From Hymenobacter properus (GTDB taxonomy: Bacteria; Bacteroidota; Bacteroidia; Cytophagales; Hymenobacteraceae): DNA of 64,000 nt. The stretch covers positions 1-64,000 of the forward strand of contig NZ_JADQDP010000007.1 of NCBI RefSeq assembly GCF_015694735.1. The letters are read 5' to 3'. Positions 40,782 to 48,096 of the stretch are shown one piece after another. A model generated the notes under the pieces. The model did not search any database. It had not been told where the DNA came from and worked only from the letters and a program-made list of their open reading frames with translations. The stretch's first letter is position 1. Each line of letters starts with the position of its first letter. Made by a program: the position numbers and the translations under genes.

Positions 40782-41693
40782 TTACAAGTTCACCGTCAGG
40801 CCTTCCGTCGCTAGCTCGGCCGTGGGGTACACGGCCTGGGCCTCTTCCAGAAGCGGCCCCAGCGTCTTGTAGCGGCTGGAGAAGTGGCCGATGAGCAAGC
40901 GTTTCACACCGCCCGCCACGGCCATTGTGGCTGCCTGCCGGGCCGTGCTGTGGTGCGTTTGGGCAGCGCGTTCGCGCAGCTCTTCCAGGAAAGTGGCTTC
41001 GTGGTAAAGCAGGTCGGCACCCTGGATGAAGTCGGCCAGGGCCGGCGTGTAGAGCGTGTCGGAGAAGAAGGCGTAGCGGCGCGGGGCGGGAGCGGGGGCC
41101 GACACGTCGGCGTGGCGCACGGCGGGATGCTGGTCGTCGGCCGGCAGGTCTTCGCCCTGGGCCAGGCGGGCCAGCTGCGCGGGTGTGAGGCCCGGCGGCA
41201 GCTTCTCTTTCAGCAGGTTGGCGCGGCGCGGTTTTTCGGCAAAAAGGTAGCCAGCGCAGGGAATGCGGTGGCGCATGGGCAGCGAGGCCACCGTAATCAG
41301 CTCGTCCTCATACACCACGGCGTGCGCCTCGGTATCGACCGGAATGAACTCCATGACGAAACCCAACTGCATGTTCGATACCCGCGCCTGCGTCACCAGC
41401 ACCTCGTCGAGGCCGGGCGGGCCCACCACGGTGAGCGGCGCGGTGCGGCCCTGCAGGTGCATGGTGCCCAGCAAGCCAAACAGGCCAAAATAATGGTCGC
41501 CGTGCAGGTGGGAGATGAAGACGGCACGCAGGTGGTGGGGCCGCACCCGGTATTCGAGCATCTGCCACTGCGCGCCCTCGCCGCAGTCAATCAGGTAGCT
41601 GATGGCGCCTACCGTGAGCACCTGCGCCGTGGGGTGGCGCCCGGCGGTAGGCGTGGCCGAGGCCGACCCTAATATCTTCAGCTCGAAGGTCAT
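40782..41693 (-). CDS. rnz: Ribonuclease Z
   Basis: The 303-residue metallo-beta-lactamase nuclease trims the 3' trailer of tRNA precursors. The zinc site motif SHLHGDHYFG lies at 61-70 (His62, His64, Asp66, His67). Other ligands are visible in MRHRIPCAGY, FFSDTLYTPA and LLIGHFSSRY, and HEATF is the motif before the last part. The start at ATG 41693 (MTFELKILGSASATPT) fits the family; a TTG six codons upstream is less likely. The upstream region contains short inverted repeats of the AGCCGCAAGCT type. Confidence 0.95.
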   Translation of the reverse strand: MTFELKILGSASATPTAGRHPTAQVLTVGAISYLIDCGEGAQWQMLEYRVRPHHLRAVFISHLHGDHYFGLFGLLGTMHLQGRTAPLTVVGPPGLDEVLVTQARVSNMQLGFVMEFIPVDTEAHAVVYEDELITVASLPMRHRIPCAGYLFAEKPRRANLLKEKLPPGLTPAQLARLAQGEDLPADDQHPAVRHADVSAPAPAPRRYAFFSDTLYTPALADFIQGADLLYHEATFLEELRERAAQTHHSTARQAATMAVAGGVKRLLIGHFSSRYKTLGPLLEEAQAVYPTAELATEGLTVNL

Positions 41694-41709
41694 ACGTTGG
41701 AAAAGCGGC

Positions 41710-41778
41710 AAGCCGCAAGCTAGTGTCCTGGCTAAAAGCAGAACAGCAGCTTGCGGCTTGAGCTTATAGCTTGCGGCT
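41710..41778. repeat. AGCCGCAAGCT inverted and direct repeats
   Basis: AAGCCGCAAGCT (41710-41721) pairs exactly with AGCTTGCGGCTT (41748-41759), and a second TAGCTTGCGGCTA follows from 41767, leading into six A. On the minus strand the unit begins with a T-run after the STAS gene. It may end that transcript or precede rnz. Confidence 0.6.
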
Positions 41779-41785
41779 AAAAAAT

Positions 41786-42160
41786 CTACTCCTTGTCCGT
41801 CAGGTCGCGCTCGATGGCGTGCAGAAACACCCGGTCAATGCCTTCTTCCACGGTGGGCAGGATGTGCAGCACCGATTCCAGCTTGCTGATGGTGATGAGC
41901 TTAAGCACGTGGTCTTGCAAGCCGGTGAGCACCAGCAGGCCGCCCGTCGAGTTGCACAAGCGGTTGGCAATCAGGATGGAGCTGAGCCCCGACGAATCCG
42001 TGTACTTCACGTTGGTGAGGTCCAGAATCAGGTTGTTGATGCCTTCAGCGTTTAGCTTCACAAACTCCGATTTGAGGTCGGGCGCAACCGTGGTGTCGAG
42101 CTTCTTCTCCTCAATCGTGATGATGGTGTAGCTATCTTTTTTATCAATCGTGTACTTCAT
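41786..42160 (-). CDS. STAS domain protein (anti-sigma factor antagonist type)
   Basis: The 124-residue single-domain protein has the SpoIIAA-like STAS fold. The conserved loop is YTDSSGLSSIL, with Ser57 as the likely phosphorylation site. Such proteins bind and block anti-sigma or other kinase partners when unphosphorylated. No kinase or phosphatase partner (RsbW or SpoIIE type) lies in the window, so the signalling chain cannot be named. In Bacteroidota single STAS proteins are also found with other regulators. A TACCTTCG sequence, a near -7 box, lies about 35 bases before the ATG. It is a normal-length, complete domain. Confidence 0.9.
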   Translation of the reverse strand: MKYTIDKKDSYTIITIEEKKLDTTVAPDLKSEFVKLNAEGINNLILDLTNVKYTDSSGLSSILIANRLCNSTGGLLVLTGLQDHVLKLITISKLESVLHILPTVEEGIDRVFLHAIERDLTDKE

Positions 42161-42232
42161 ACAGCGTAAGCGGGTGGAGTAAGGGAACGGCGAAGGTAAA
42201 TAAAAAACCCAGAAGTCCGGGTGAAGTGTGGT

Positions 42233-43099
42233 TTAATGTTTGACGCCCGGCCGCAGCGGTGCCGCCGGCCCGGCAAACGTGAGCGAGGCCCAGGTCGATT
42301 GCCAGTCGGCGCGGTCGCGCAGCCCGGCCGTAGCCGGGCGCATGTCGACGGTCGCCAGCAGGTACGGTCCTGGTCCGGACAAACGTAACAAGATGCGGCC
42401 GTTTTGGTTGGCGCGGGTGGTGTAATGCGTGGTGGGCAGGCCCCCTGGCTGCCGTTGCCACACCTGCACGGCCGCCCCGAAAGCAGGCTTGCCGGCGCGC
42501 AGCACCCGCACGGTCAGGGACTTGTCGAGGGCTACGCGGTAGGGGTTCTGCTCGGGCACCAATTCCAACGGCAGGCCGTACACGTGGCGGCAGGCGCTAT
42601 CGGTAGCGGGCGAGGTGGCGCCGGCTTCGCCCACTTGCACCAGGGCTTTGGCGCAGCGGCGGTAGGTTTCGCGGCCGGGCTGGTCCATCTGCTCGTTTTC
42701 CTGGCGCAGCTTCAGGGCATAATCCAAACCCTCCTCGCGCAGGTAGGCGGTGAACTGGTCGGCGGGCAGCTCCAGGAAAGAATTGGTGGAGCGCAGCAGC
42801 ACCACGTGGGTGCCGGGCTGCCGAAAGTAAAAATCGGTGCGGAACGTGTCGGTTTCGGCGGCGTTTTGGGGTGTGAGGTTGGTGCTGTCGGCCGGAGTAG
42901 GGCCGTAGCGCACCAGGCGCAGCACTTTGGTGGCCTTAGTGGTCCAAGGTTTGCCCGCGAAGTCGGCGCCGATGAAGGTGTGCACGTGGGCCGTGGTGCC
43001 GGGCGCGAGGCGGAAGCGCGGCGGCTCTAGCCAGAACTCGTGGGCGAGGGCGGCGGTAAAACTCAGAAATGCTAGAAGACAGGCGAATAAGCGTGTCAT
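42233..43099 (-). CDS. DUF4198 domain exported protein
   Basis: The 288-residue protein has a signal peptide (TRLFACLLAFLSFTAALA) directly followed by HEFWLEPPRFRLAPG, the hallmark of DUF4198. This family has a nickel-related, NikM-like beta fold and starts the mature chain with a histidine. The second half, with KSLTVRVLRAGKPAFGAAVQVW and GRILLRLSGPGPYLLATVD, looks like the second beta domain. It is periplasmic. A role in metal handling is inferred from the family only; no transporter is adjacent. It is divergent from the small membrane protein gene, with 37 bases between the start codons. Confidence 0.88.
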   Translation of the reverse strand: MTRLFACLLAFLSFTAALAHEFWLEPPRFRLAPGTTAHVHTFIGADFAGKPWTTKATKVLRLVRYGPTPADSTNLTPQNAAETDTFRTDFYFRQPGTHVVLLRSTNSFLELPADQFTAYLREEGLDYALKLRQENEQMDQPGRETYRRCAKALVQVGEAGATSPATDSACRHVYGLPLELVPEQNPYRVALDKSLTVRVLRAGKPAFGAAVQVWQRQPGGLPTTHYTTRANQNGRILLRLSGPGPYLLATVDMRPATAGLRDRADWQSTWASLTFAGPAAPLRPGVKH

Positions 43100-43124
43100 G
43101 AAATCGGCAAGTAGTAGGATTAGC

Positions 43125-43132
43125 TAGCTTTG
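43125..43132 (+). promoter_or_regulatory. -7 box one base before ATG 43134
   Basis: TAGCTTTG is followed by C and then ATGATG. Four bases after the box stands the second ATG (43137), the same distance as in argS and purB, so the second ATG is the likelier start. Confidence 0.6.
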
Positions 43133-43136
43133 CATG

Positions 43137-43379
43137 ATGCTGCTCTTTTCTCCACTACTTCTTTTGGGTGATATAACCGGCCTGCTGTGGTTGGTAGGAA
43201 TTGTTTTGGTGGTGGCGTTCCTGGCAATTCTGGTTGGTGTCGTTCTTGTAGGAAGGGCAACGTTTGTGGCTGACGCTCCCTCCGAGTCAGCCAAATCCAA
43301 GCGCAAAACAATATTGGCAGTAGTAGCCCCTATTCTGGCCTTTATCATTTTGTGGCACCTGCTGTCCGGTCTTTTTTGA
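43137..43379 (+). CDS. Small two-helix membrane protein
   Basis: The 80-residue protein has a membrane segment near residues 6-38 (GLLWLVGIVLVVAFLAILVG and around), a short polar loop with SESAKSKRK, and a second membrane segment near 57-77. No family is recognised. The exact -7 box just before the start supports a real gene despite its size. An ATG at 43134 is possible but would lie upstream of the expected transcription start. It is convergent with the glycogen synthase gene; 42 bases lie between the stops. Confidence 0.65.
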   Translation: MLLFSPLLLLGDITGLLWLVGIVLVVAFLAILVGVVLVGRATFVADAPSESAKSKRKTILAVVAPILAFIILWHLLSGLF

Positions 43380-43421
43380 CGCGTCTCAGCCTGCATGTAA
43401 CTGCTGGCGATGACGCGGGTC

Positions 43422-45260
43422 TTACATCCGCTCCAGCGCCAGCGCGTAGGCCCGGTCGTAGTGCACGCGCAGGTTTTTCCAGTCGAAGAGTTCGGCTGAG
43501 CTTTCCACAGCGTTGCGCTGCATGATGCGCTCGCGGCGGTTGAGCTGCACGAAGTCCCAGAGCATGTTGCACAGCTCCTCGGCCGATTCGTCGAAAGATT
43601 TTTCCTGGCGGTGCACCACGAAAATGCCTTTCTGCTCGGGTTCCGGGATGGTTTGGAGCACGTAATCGCCGAAGCCCGACAGGTCGGAGGTGATGGCGGG
43701 CACGCCGCGGGCCACGCATTCGAGCGGGGTGTAGCCCCAGGGCTCGTAGTAGCTGGGGAACACGCCCATGTGGCAGCCGCGCACAAACTGACCGTACTCC
43801 ATGCCCAGCAGGGGCGAGGCCGGCGACACAAAATCGGGGTGGTACACCATTTTCACCCGGTCGTGCTTGTGGTTGAGCAGGCTGGCCCGGCGCATGAAGT
43901 TCAGGATGTCGTCGTCCTGGTCGTTTACCAGGTTGTGGGTGATGACGGGGGGCAGGGTGTTGGTTTTCCAGCTTTGCAGCGTGCGGCGGTAGCGCAGGCG
44001 CCAGTAGTCGTCCACCATGGCGCTGAGGTCGGGCAACTTGTGCTCGGAGCTGGCGGCAGCGGCATAGAACAGGCGCTCACCCACCTGCCGCTCAATGGCC
44101 TGGCAGGTTTCGTGCACCTCATCCAGCAACGCGCGGCGCTCCAGCACCTGCGGGTTGATGCTGGTGTAGGGCCGTTTGGTAATGAAAAACATCACCACCT
44201 GGCCATCCAGGCCGCTTTGCTGGATGCGGTGGTTGAGGCGGGCCAGGGCTTCCAGGGTCAGGTCGAAGCCTTTGTTGTGGTATTCGTAGCGGCCCGAAGT
44301 GAAGAAATACAGCGTCTTATCCAGGTCGAAGGCATACGACTGAAAGAAGTGAGCCATCACAAATTCGTGAATCTTGGCTTTGTACTGCTGGTGCAGGTTC
44401 TGGAATTCGTGCAGGGCCACGAAGCGCTCGATGTTGAGGCCATTGGGCAGCACTGCGTCGGGAATGCGGTCGAGCAAATAGATGCACTCGCGTACCGTCA
44501 GCTCGCTCACCGTGGTGAAGACGTGGCTGCCGTGGGCGGCGGCGCGCTCCATGCGCACGGCCGGCTCGATGTTGAAGTGCTTGGCCTCTTTTTCCCAGTT
44601 CACCCACATCAGGTGGTCGTAGAAGGCCGGGTCGTTCATGGCCAGGTAGCGGCCCAGCAGGGTGGCGTGGGTGGTGAAGAGCAGGTGGGCCGGCACCTGC
44701 AGGCGCCGCAGCTCGGGAATGGCCACGCCGGTCATCCACTCGTGGAAGTGGCCCAGCAGGCGCTGCGCGGGCTTCACCTGCGCCGCCACGTGCTGGAAAA
44801 AGATGGTGGTGAGGTGCCCAAAGGCAATGACCTGGTGCAACAGGTCGTCGTTATCGGGCGAAGGAATGCCGTGGCGCTGCCATAACTCCCCTTTCAGCTG
44901 GCCCAGCTTGGGGTAGGCCAGGAAGGGGTTGATGAGCACCACGCGAGGCCGCCCCGTCACCAGCCAGGTGCCAATCTGTACATCGTAGCCCTGGGCGCGC
45001 ATGGTGCGCACCGCCGCCCCATAAGGGTCGGCAGCGGTGTGCACGGCCAGGTCGTCGTAGGGCTCAAACTCGCCCTGGGCCATGTTGGGGAAGTAGGGGC
45101 CGAGCAGGCAATATCGGTCGCCCCAGGCGGGCACAGTGGCCGGCACCTTCGAGCGAATAACGGTGTAGATGCCGCCCACCTGGTTGCAGACTTCCCAGGC
45201 CACTTCCACAAGCAGCGAGTCGGGAAAGTGGGCTTCGGGGGCGTTGGCGGTGGATTGCAT
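43422..45260 (-). CDS. GT3-type glycogen synthase
   Basis: The 612-residue protein is of the animal and fungal type (GT3) used by Bacteroidota, not the ADP-glucose GlgA type. It opens LLVEVAWEVCNQVGGIYTVIRSK (split, residues 16-38), has FHEWMTGVAIPELRR near the active-site cleft, and the C-terminal catalytic region SYYEPWGYTPLECVARGVP with the two conserved glutamates, then AITSDLSGFG. It should extend alpha-1,4-glucan from a nucleotide-glucose (UDP-glucose in the family). A branching-enzyme-like GH13 gene stands 2.8 kb away on the same strand, so glycogen synthesis is likely a local theme. Confidence 0.94.
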   Translation of the reverse strand: MQSTANAPEAHFPDSLLVEVAWEVCNQVGGIYTVIRSKVPATVPAWGDRYCLLGPYFPNMAQGEFEPYDDLAVHTAADPYGAAVRTMRAQGYDVQIGTWLVTGRPRVVLINPFLAYPKLGQLKGELWQRHGIPSPDNDDLLHQVIAFGHLTTIFFQHVAAQVKPAQRLLGHFHEWMTGVAIPELRRLQVPAHLLFTTHATLLGRYLAMNDPAFYDHLMWVNWEKEAKHFNIEPAVRMERAAAHGSHVFTTVSELTVRECIYLLDRIPDAVLPNGLNIERFVALHEFQNLHQQYKAKIHEFVMAHFFQSYAFDLDKTLYFFTSGRYEYHNKGFDLTLEALARLNHRIQQSGLDGQVVMFFITKRPYTSINPQVLERRALLDEVHETCQAIERQVGERLFYAAAASSEHKLPDLSAMVDDYWRLRYRRTLQSWKTNTLPPVITHNLVNDQDDDILNFMRRASLLNHKHDRVKMVYHPDFVSPASPLLGMEYGQFVRGCHMGVFPSYYEPWGYTPLECVARGVPAITSDLSGFGDYVLQTIPEPEQKGIFVVHRQEKSFDESAEELCNMLWDFVQLNRRERIMQRNAVESSAELFDWKNLRVHYDRAYALALERM

Positions 45261-45436
45261 AAGGGTGGGGCGAAGAACAGCGGGTTAGAACGTGGCGAAA
45301 GGTAAGCCGATTTAAGCCGCACCTACCAACGGCGGAAGGCTTTTTTCAGGGAGTTAAATGAATTATTGCCGGGACAGCAGTTGCCCGGCCACCAGCCACT
45401 GCGTGTGAAATCTCTAGGAATTGATTTAAAGTCATC

Positions 45437-45525
45437 TGTCATCCTGAGCGCAGCGAAGGACCTTCTCCCGATAGAATAATGAGCATTCTATTGTGAGAAG
45501 GTCCTTCGCTGCGCTCAGGATGACA
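45437..45525. repeat. GTCATCCTGAG-family palindrome (perfect)
   Basis: Arms of 31 bases (45437-45467 and 45495-45525) are exact reverse complements. The loop itself holds ATAGAAT and ATTCTAT, a second small hairpin. It lies between the glycogen synthase start and the carboxylesterase stop. Confidence 0.93.
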
Positions 45526-45541
45526 GAAGGTTACGGCCACG

Positions 45542-46873
45542 CTACGCCTTCACTACTTCCAGCACCCCCGGAATTTCAACCCGTTCGGGCAGCACGCCGG
45601 TGCGCGCAAAGTCAGCCCACCGCTGCCGCACCTGCCGGCCGGCGGCGTCAACTTCTTCCCAATCGGCCTCGCCCAGCAGCGGTGTGGCGCTCCAACTGGC
45701 GCGGTTGCCCAGCAGCAAAGGCAAATCGACCACGTGCGCGGCCCCAAATGGGCTGCCGGGCGGCTGGTAGGTGAGTATAAACCGCCAGGCCTGGCCGCCT
45801 GCCCGGGCCTGCCGCACGGCAAACGCCTGTGCCGGCCCCAAATAGATGCGGCGCGACGTGACCTCGGTGAGCAACCGCACCACCCGGCGGCCCGCCACCG
45901 GCAAATGCTGCAACCAATTGAAAGTTGGGTCGATGACGGCAAAAAAGCGCGTTTCCTCGGCCGTGGCGCCGATGAGAATGTCGATGTGCGGGGCCACACC
46001 AGCCCAAATGGCGTCAATTTCAGTTTCGGGCGGCAGCGGCGTGGCGCCGTATTGCGGGCCGAAGGGCATGCCGCTTTTCAAACCCTGCCAGCGGGCGGCC
46101 CGCATCACAGCGCTTTCGCGGGCCAGCACTTGCGCCACCAACGCGGTAGGGGCGAACGGGCCCATCGCCCGGCTCATGGCCTGCAGCATGCGCTGGCGTC
46201 CCCGGGTGAGCCCCAGCGGCGCGCTGTGCAGCATCACGCGCCGGAACAGACTCGCCGCGCCCTCCGTCAGCATGAGTTGGGCAATGGCATCGGCCCCCGA
46301 CGAGTGGCCGAATAGCGTCACCAAAGCCGGGTCGCCACCGAACGCGGCAATGTTGCGCTGCACCCAGCGCAGGGCCTCCAGCAAATCGAGCAAGCCCAAG
46401 TTAGGCGGCGTGCTGCCGCTGCCCAGAAACCCGAACAGCCCCAGCCGGTAGGTCACGGCCACAAACACCACGCGCTGCTCGGCTACCCAGGTGGCGGGGT
46501 CGTAAATAGCCAGGTCGCCCGCGCCGGATACGTAGGAGCCGCCGTGTACCCACACGATGACCGGCAGATGTTCCCCAGGCTTGCAGTCGGCGGGCAGGGT
46601 AATGGACAGGCGCAGGCAATCCTCGTCGAAGCTCAGGGCGGCGAATAGGTCCCCCATCACCTGGTCCACGCGCGGGTCGGCCAGCTGCGGGCAGGCGGGC
46701 GCAGGCGCTGTGGCCAGGATGGGCGCCGTAGCGGGCAACTCGGGCACCGGCGGCTGAAACCGCGCGGCGCGGGCGTAGCGGATGCCCGTGGCACGCAGCA
46801 CCGGCCCATCGGCCCGGCCGATGATGGTGCCGGCAGGGGCGAGGAAGGTGGGTGCGGGGGCAGGAGGAAGCAA
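45542..46873 (-). CDS. Carboxylesterase (type B family)
   Basis: The 443-residue alpha/beta hydrolase has the oxyanion motif VWVHGGSYVSG (residues 108-118), the nucleophile elbow LFGHSSGADA with Ser191, an acid in GATAEETRFF, and the likely catalytic His in PFGAAHVVDLP. The N-terminus GTIIGRADGPVLRATGIRYA is the usual type B start. It should hydrolyse carboxylic esters; the substrate is unknown. There is no signal peptide, so it is probably cytoplasmic. It lies between glycogen genes, but no functional link is evident. Palindromes flank it on both sides. Confidence 0.93.
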   Translation of the reverse strand: MLPPAPAPTFLAPAGTIIGRADGPVLRATGIRYARAARFQPPVPELPATAPILATAPAPACPQLADPRVDQVMGDLFAALSFDEDCLRLSITLPADCKPGEHLPVIVWVHGGSYVSGAGDLAIYDPATWVAEQRVVFVAVTYRLGLFGFLGSGSTPPNLGLLDLLEALRWVQRNIAAFGGDPALVTLFGHSSGADAIAQLMLTEGAASLFRRVMLHSAPLGLTRGRQRMLQAMSRAMGPFAPTALVAQVLARESAVMRAARWQGLKSGMPFGPQYGATPLPPETEIDAIWAGVAPHIDILIGATAEETRFFAVIDPTFNWLQHLPVAGRRVVRLLTEVTSRRIYLGPAQAFAVRQARAGGQAWRFILTYQPPGSPFGAAHVVDLPLLLGNRASWSATPLLGEADWEEVDAAGRQVRQRWADFARTGVLPERVEIPGVLEVVKA

Positions 46874-46917
46874 GAGGAAAGGAGCTTGAGGGCAGAGGTA
46901 GTTAAACGAACTATACA

Positions 46918-47025
46918 GAACGTCATGCAGAGCGCCAGCGAAGCATCTTTACCGCGCAACGCAATCCGAATTATAAGGATTAGTATCGAGGTAAATATGC
47001 TTCGCTGGCGCTCTGCATGACGTTC
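46918..47025. repeat. GTCATGCAGAG-family palindrome
   Basis: Arms of 36 bases (46918-46953 and 46990-47025) pair with one mismatch; the outer bases GAACGTCATGCAGAG are part of the pairing. The 36-base loop is AT-rich. It lies between the carboxylesterase start and the YitT stop. Confidence 0.93.
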
Positions 47026-47041
47026 TGTTTTGCTGCAGGCT

Positions 47042-47941
47042 TTAATGCAGCGCCCGCTTCTTAATAATGCCACCCTGCGCGTCATCGATGCGATACTGCA
47101 CGATGAAGGCGCGGGGGTCGACCTCTTGCACGGCGGTGCGCAGGGCGGGCAGCTCCAGGCGCGTCACCACGGTGAAGACGATGTCGCGCTCGATGCCCAT
47201 TTCGCCTCGCTTGCCGTAGCCCGATTTGCCCTGGTACATCGTGACGCCGCGGCCCAGCTTTTCGGTGATGACCCGGCGGATGTCGTTGCTATACTCCGAC
47301 ACGATGGTGACGCCCGTGTATTGCTCGATGCCGTTGAGCACGAACTCCAGCACGCGGGCGGCCGCAAAGTAGGTGAGCATGGAATACAGCGCCGGCTCGG
47401 TGCCCAGCACCAGCACGGCCACACCGAAGATGACGACGTTGAGAACAAGGATTAAGTCGCTGACTTTGAGCAATACCAGGTAGCGGCTCACGAGAAGGGC
47501 GGCAATTTCGGTGCCGTCGAGCACGGCCCCGCCGCGCATGGCCAGCCCGATGCCCGCCCCGATGAACACCCCGCCGAACACGGCCGTGAGCAGGCGGTCG
47601 GGCGTCACGTCGGGGAAAGGCACCACGGCCAGCACCAGCGCTAGCCCGCCAATGCCAATGGCGCTGCGCAAGGCAAAGCGCCGGCCCAGCTGGTTATAAC
47701 CCAGCGCGATAAAGGGCAGGTTGATAACGAGAATCAAAATGGACAGCGGCAAACGAAACACCGCCGCCAGCAGCATCGAAACCCCGGTCACGCCGCCGTC
47801 GATGAAGTGGCTCGACAGCAGGAACGATTTGAGGCCGAACGCGGCCGACATTACCCCGGCGGCAATGAGCAGCGCATTTTTTAGTTCCGAGTTGGGGACG
47901 TTGGCGGGCTGGGCGGGCGGAGCGGGAGCAGATGGATTCAT
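47042..47941 (-). CDS. YitT family membrane protein
   Basis: The 299-residue protein has an N-terminal proline-rich stretch, five to six membrane segments with the YitT motif HFIDGGVTGVSMLL, and VGFPDVTP-like and GVFIGAGIGLAMRGGAVLDGTEIAALL segments. It ends in a soluble DUF2179 domain (VTMYQGKSGYGKRGEMG and the final strand-helix unit with VDPRAFIVQYRIDDAQGG). It is an inner-membrane protein of unknown transport or sensing role. ATG 47941 is chosen; a frame ten codons longer exists but starts within sequence before the palindrome. Palindromes lie on both sides. Confidence 0.92.
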   Translation of the reverse strand: MNPSAPAPPAQPANVPNSELKNALLIAAGVMSAAFGLKSFLLSSHFIDGGVTGVSMLLAAVFRLPLSILILVINLPFIALGYNQLGRRFALRSAIGIGGLALVLAVVPFPDVTPDRLLTAVFGGVFIGAGIGLAMRGGAVLDGTEIAALLVSRYLVLLKVSDLILVLNVVIFGVAVLVLGTEPALYSMLTYFAAARVLEFVLNGIEQYTGVTIVSEYSNDIRRVITEKLGRGVTMYQGKSGYGKRGEMGIERDIVFTVVTRLELPALRTAVQEVDPRAFIVQYRIDDAQGGIIKKRALH

Positions 47942-47975
47942 AAGCAGAAGTAGGAGAGTGATTCCGGTCAAAGAA

Positions 47976-48074
47976 CGTCATACAGCGCGTAGCGAAGCAT
48001 CTTTACCGCGGCAGTAATCCAATCGACAGGGGTTACTATTGCGGGAAAGATGCTTCGCTACGCGCTGCATGACG
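47976..48074. repeat. GTCATACAGCG/GTCATGCAG-family palindrome
   Basis: Arms of 34 bases (47976-48009 and 48041-48074) pair with two mismatches. They share the GCGAAGCATCTTTACC word with the copy at 46918. It lies between the YitT start and the stop of the GH13 gene. Confidence 0.92.
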
Positions 48075-48096
48075 GGTTAACGAGCAATAAGGGCGG

